A stretch of 64,000 bases of DNA, taken from IMG/VR virus record IMGVR_UViG_3300032291_001296, positions 39,354-103,353 of that record; one strand, written 5' to 3'. Positions 63,930 through 64,000 of this stretch are shown here, one piece after another; the first letter of the stretch is position 1; every line of letters begins with the position of its first letter. This DNA comes from a virus. The position numbers and the translations under genes were made by a program. Under the pieces are notes generated by a model. The model was not told the origin of the DNA and did not search any database. It worked only from the letters and a program-made list of their open reading frames with translations.

Positions 63930-63959
63930 AAGCCTCTATTACAGAGGCTTTTTTATTTT
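63930..63959 (+). terminator. Terminator of the RNA gene cluster
   Basis: AAGCCTCT/AGAGGCTT is a perfect 8-bp stem with a 5-nt loop, followed by TTTTATTTT. Confidence 0.9.
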
Positions 63960-63985
63960 GTATTAATCCTTAATAATTATAAAAC

Positions 63986-64000
63986 ATGAAAACAATCACA
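63986..64000 (+). CDS. Start of next early gene (partial)
   Basis: Only five codons (MKTIT) are in the window. The ATG is preceded by TCCTTAATAATT ending 7 nt upstream, a near-perfect copy of the early motif, which is why I treat it as a gene start. Confidence 0.4.

Noticed and set aside
1-64000. Stop-codon reassignment, as in some crAss-like phages
   Set aside because: All large genes are intact with the standard code, and I saw no suppressor tRNA with a clear anticodon.
1-64000. CRISPR array, insertion sequence or reverse transcriptase/diversity-generating element
   Set aside because: No regularly spaced repeats, transposase motifs or YxDD-type reverse transcriptase were found; repeats are limited to threonine-coding runs.

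Overview
The window is about half of a crAss-like phage genome (order Crassvirales) that infects a member of the Bacteroidota. The main evidence is the order of genes on the minus strand: HU/IHF-like protein, TerL, portal, acidic scaffold-like protein, crAss-type major capsid protein, fibre genes, tail-adaptor and ring-type proteins, a very large tail tube/muzzle-type protein, then several giant virion cargo proteins. The 4430-residue cargo protein carries the D-F-D-I-D active-site motif of the crAss virion RNA polymerase. The DNA is AT-rich and uses the standard code. Several promoters match the Bacteroidota consensus (TTTG, about 20 nt, TAnnTTTG).

Layout. Positions 1-56395 are a nearly continuous right-to-left block of late genes. 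Positions 56042-46794 hold packaging and head genes. A 200-nt, highly structured, non-coding stretch (46584-46781) follows the capsid gene. Positions 46548-38062 hold further head and fibre genes, many with threonine-rich linkers or C-terminal threonine tails. A terminator at 37987-38019 ends that unit. Positions 37881-27497 hold a metallophosphoesterase, tail adaptor/ring proteins and a tail tube/muzzle that appears to be spread over three genes. Positions 27497-1 hold the cargo and virion RNA polymerase proteins; the last gene runs off the left edge.

A divergent intergenic region (56396-56739) separates this from the right arm, transcribed left to right. The right arm has many small unknown genes, a MoxR-type AAA ATPase with a VWA-domain partner (60263-62958), and an RNA gene cluster (about 63000-63925). 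The small genes repeatedly carry the sequence TCCTTAATAACA a fixed distance before the start codon, which looks like an early-gene signal, perhaps for the virion RNA polymerase.

The RNA cluster is driven by a consensus host promoter. It contains a tRNA-like gene with a leucine-type D arm, a complete phage tmRNA (ssrA) with a G3-U70 alanine identity pair and an 18-residue tag ending AVAA, and a second tRNA whose anticodon loop is enlarged to 22 nt by an internal hairpin. A terminator follows.

The most unusual items are the phage tmRNA, the tRNA with an enlarged anticodon loop, the threonine-tail cassette system that seems to have split the muzzle gene, the nucleotidyltransferase-like motif inside a cargo protein, the structured RNA after the capsid gene, and the fixed-position early motif.
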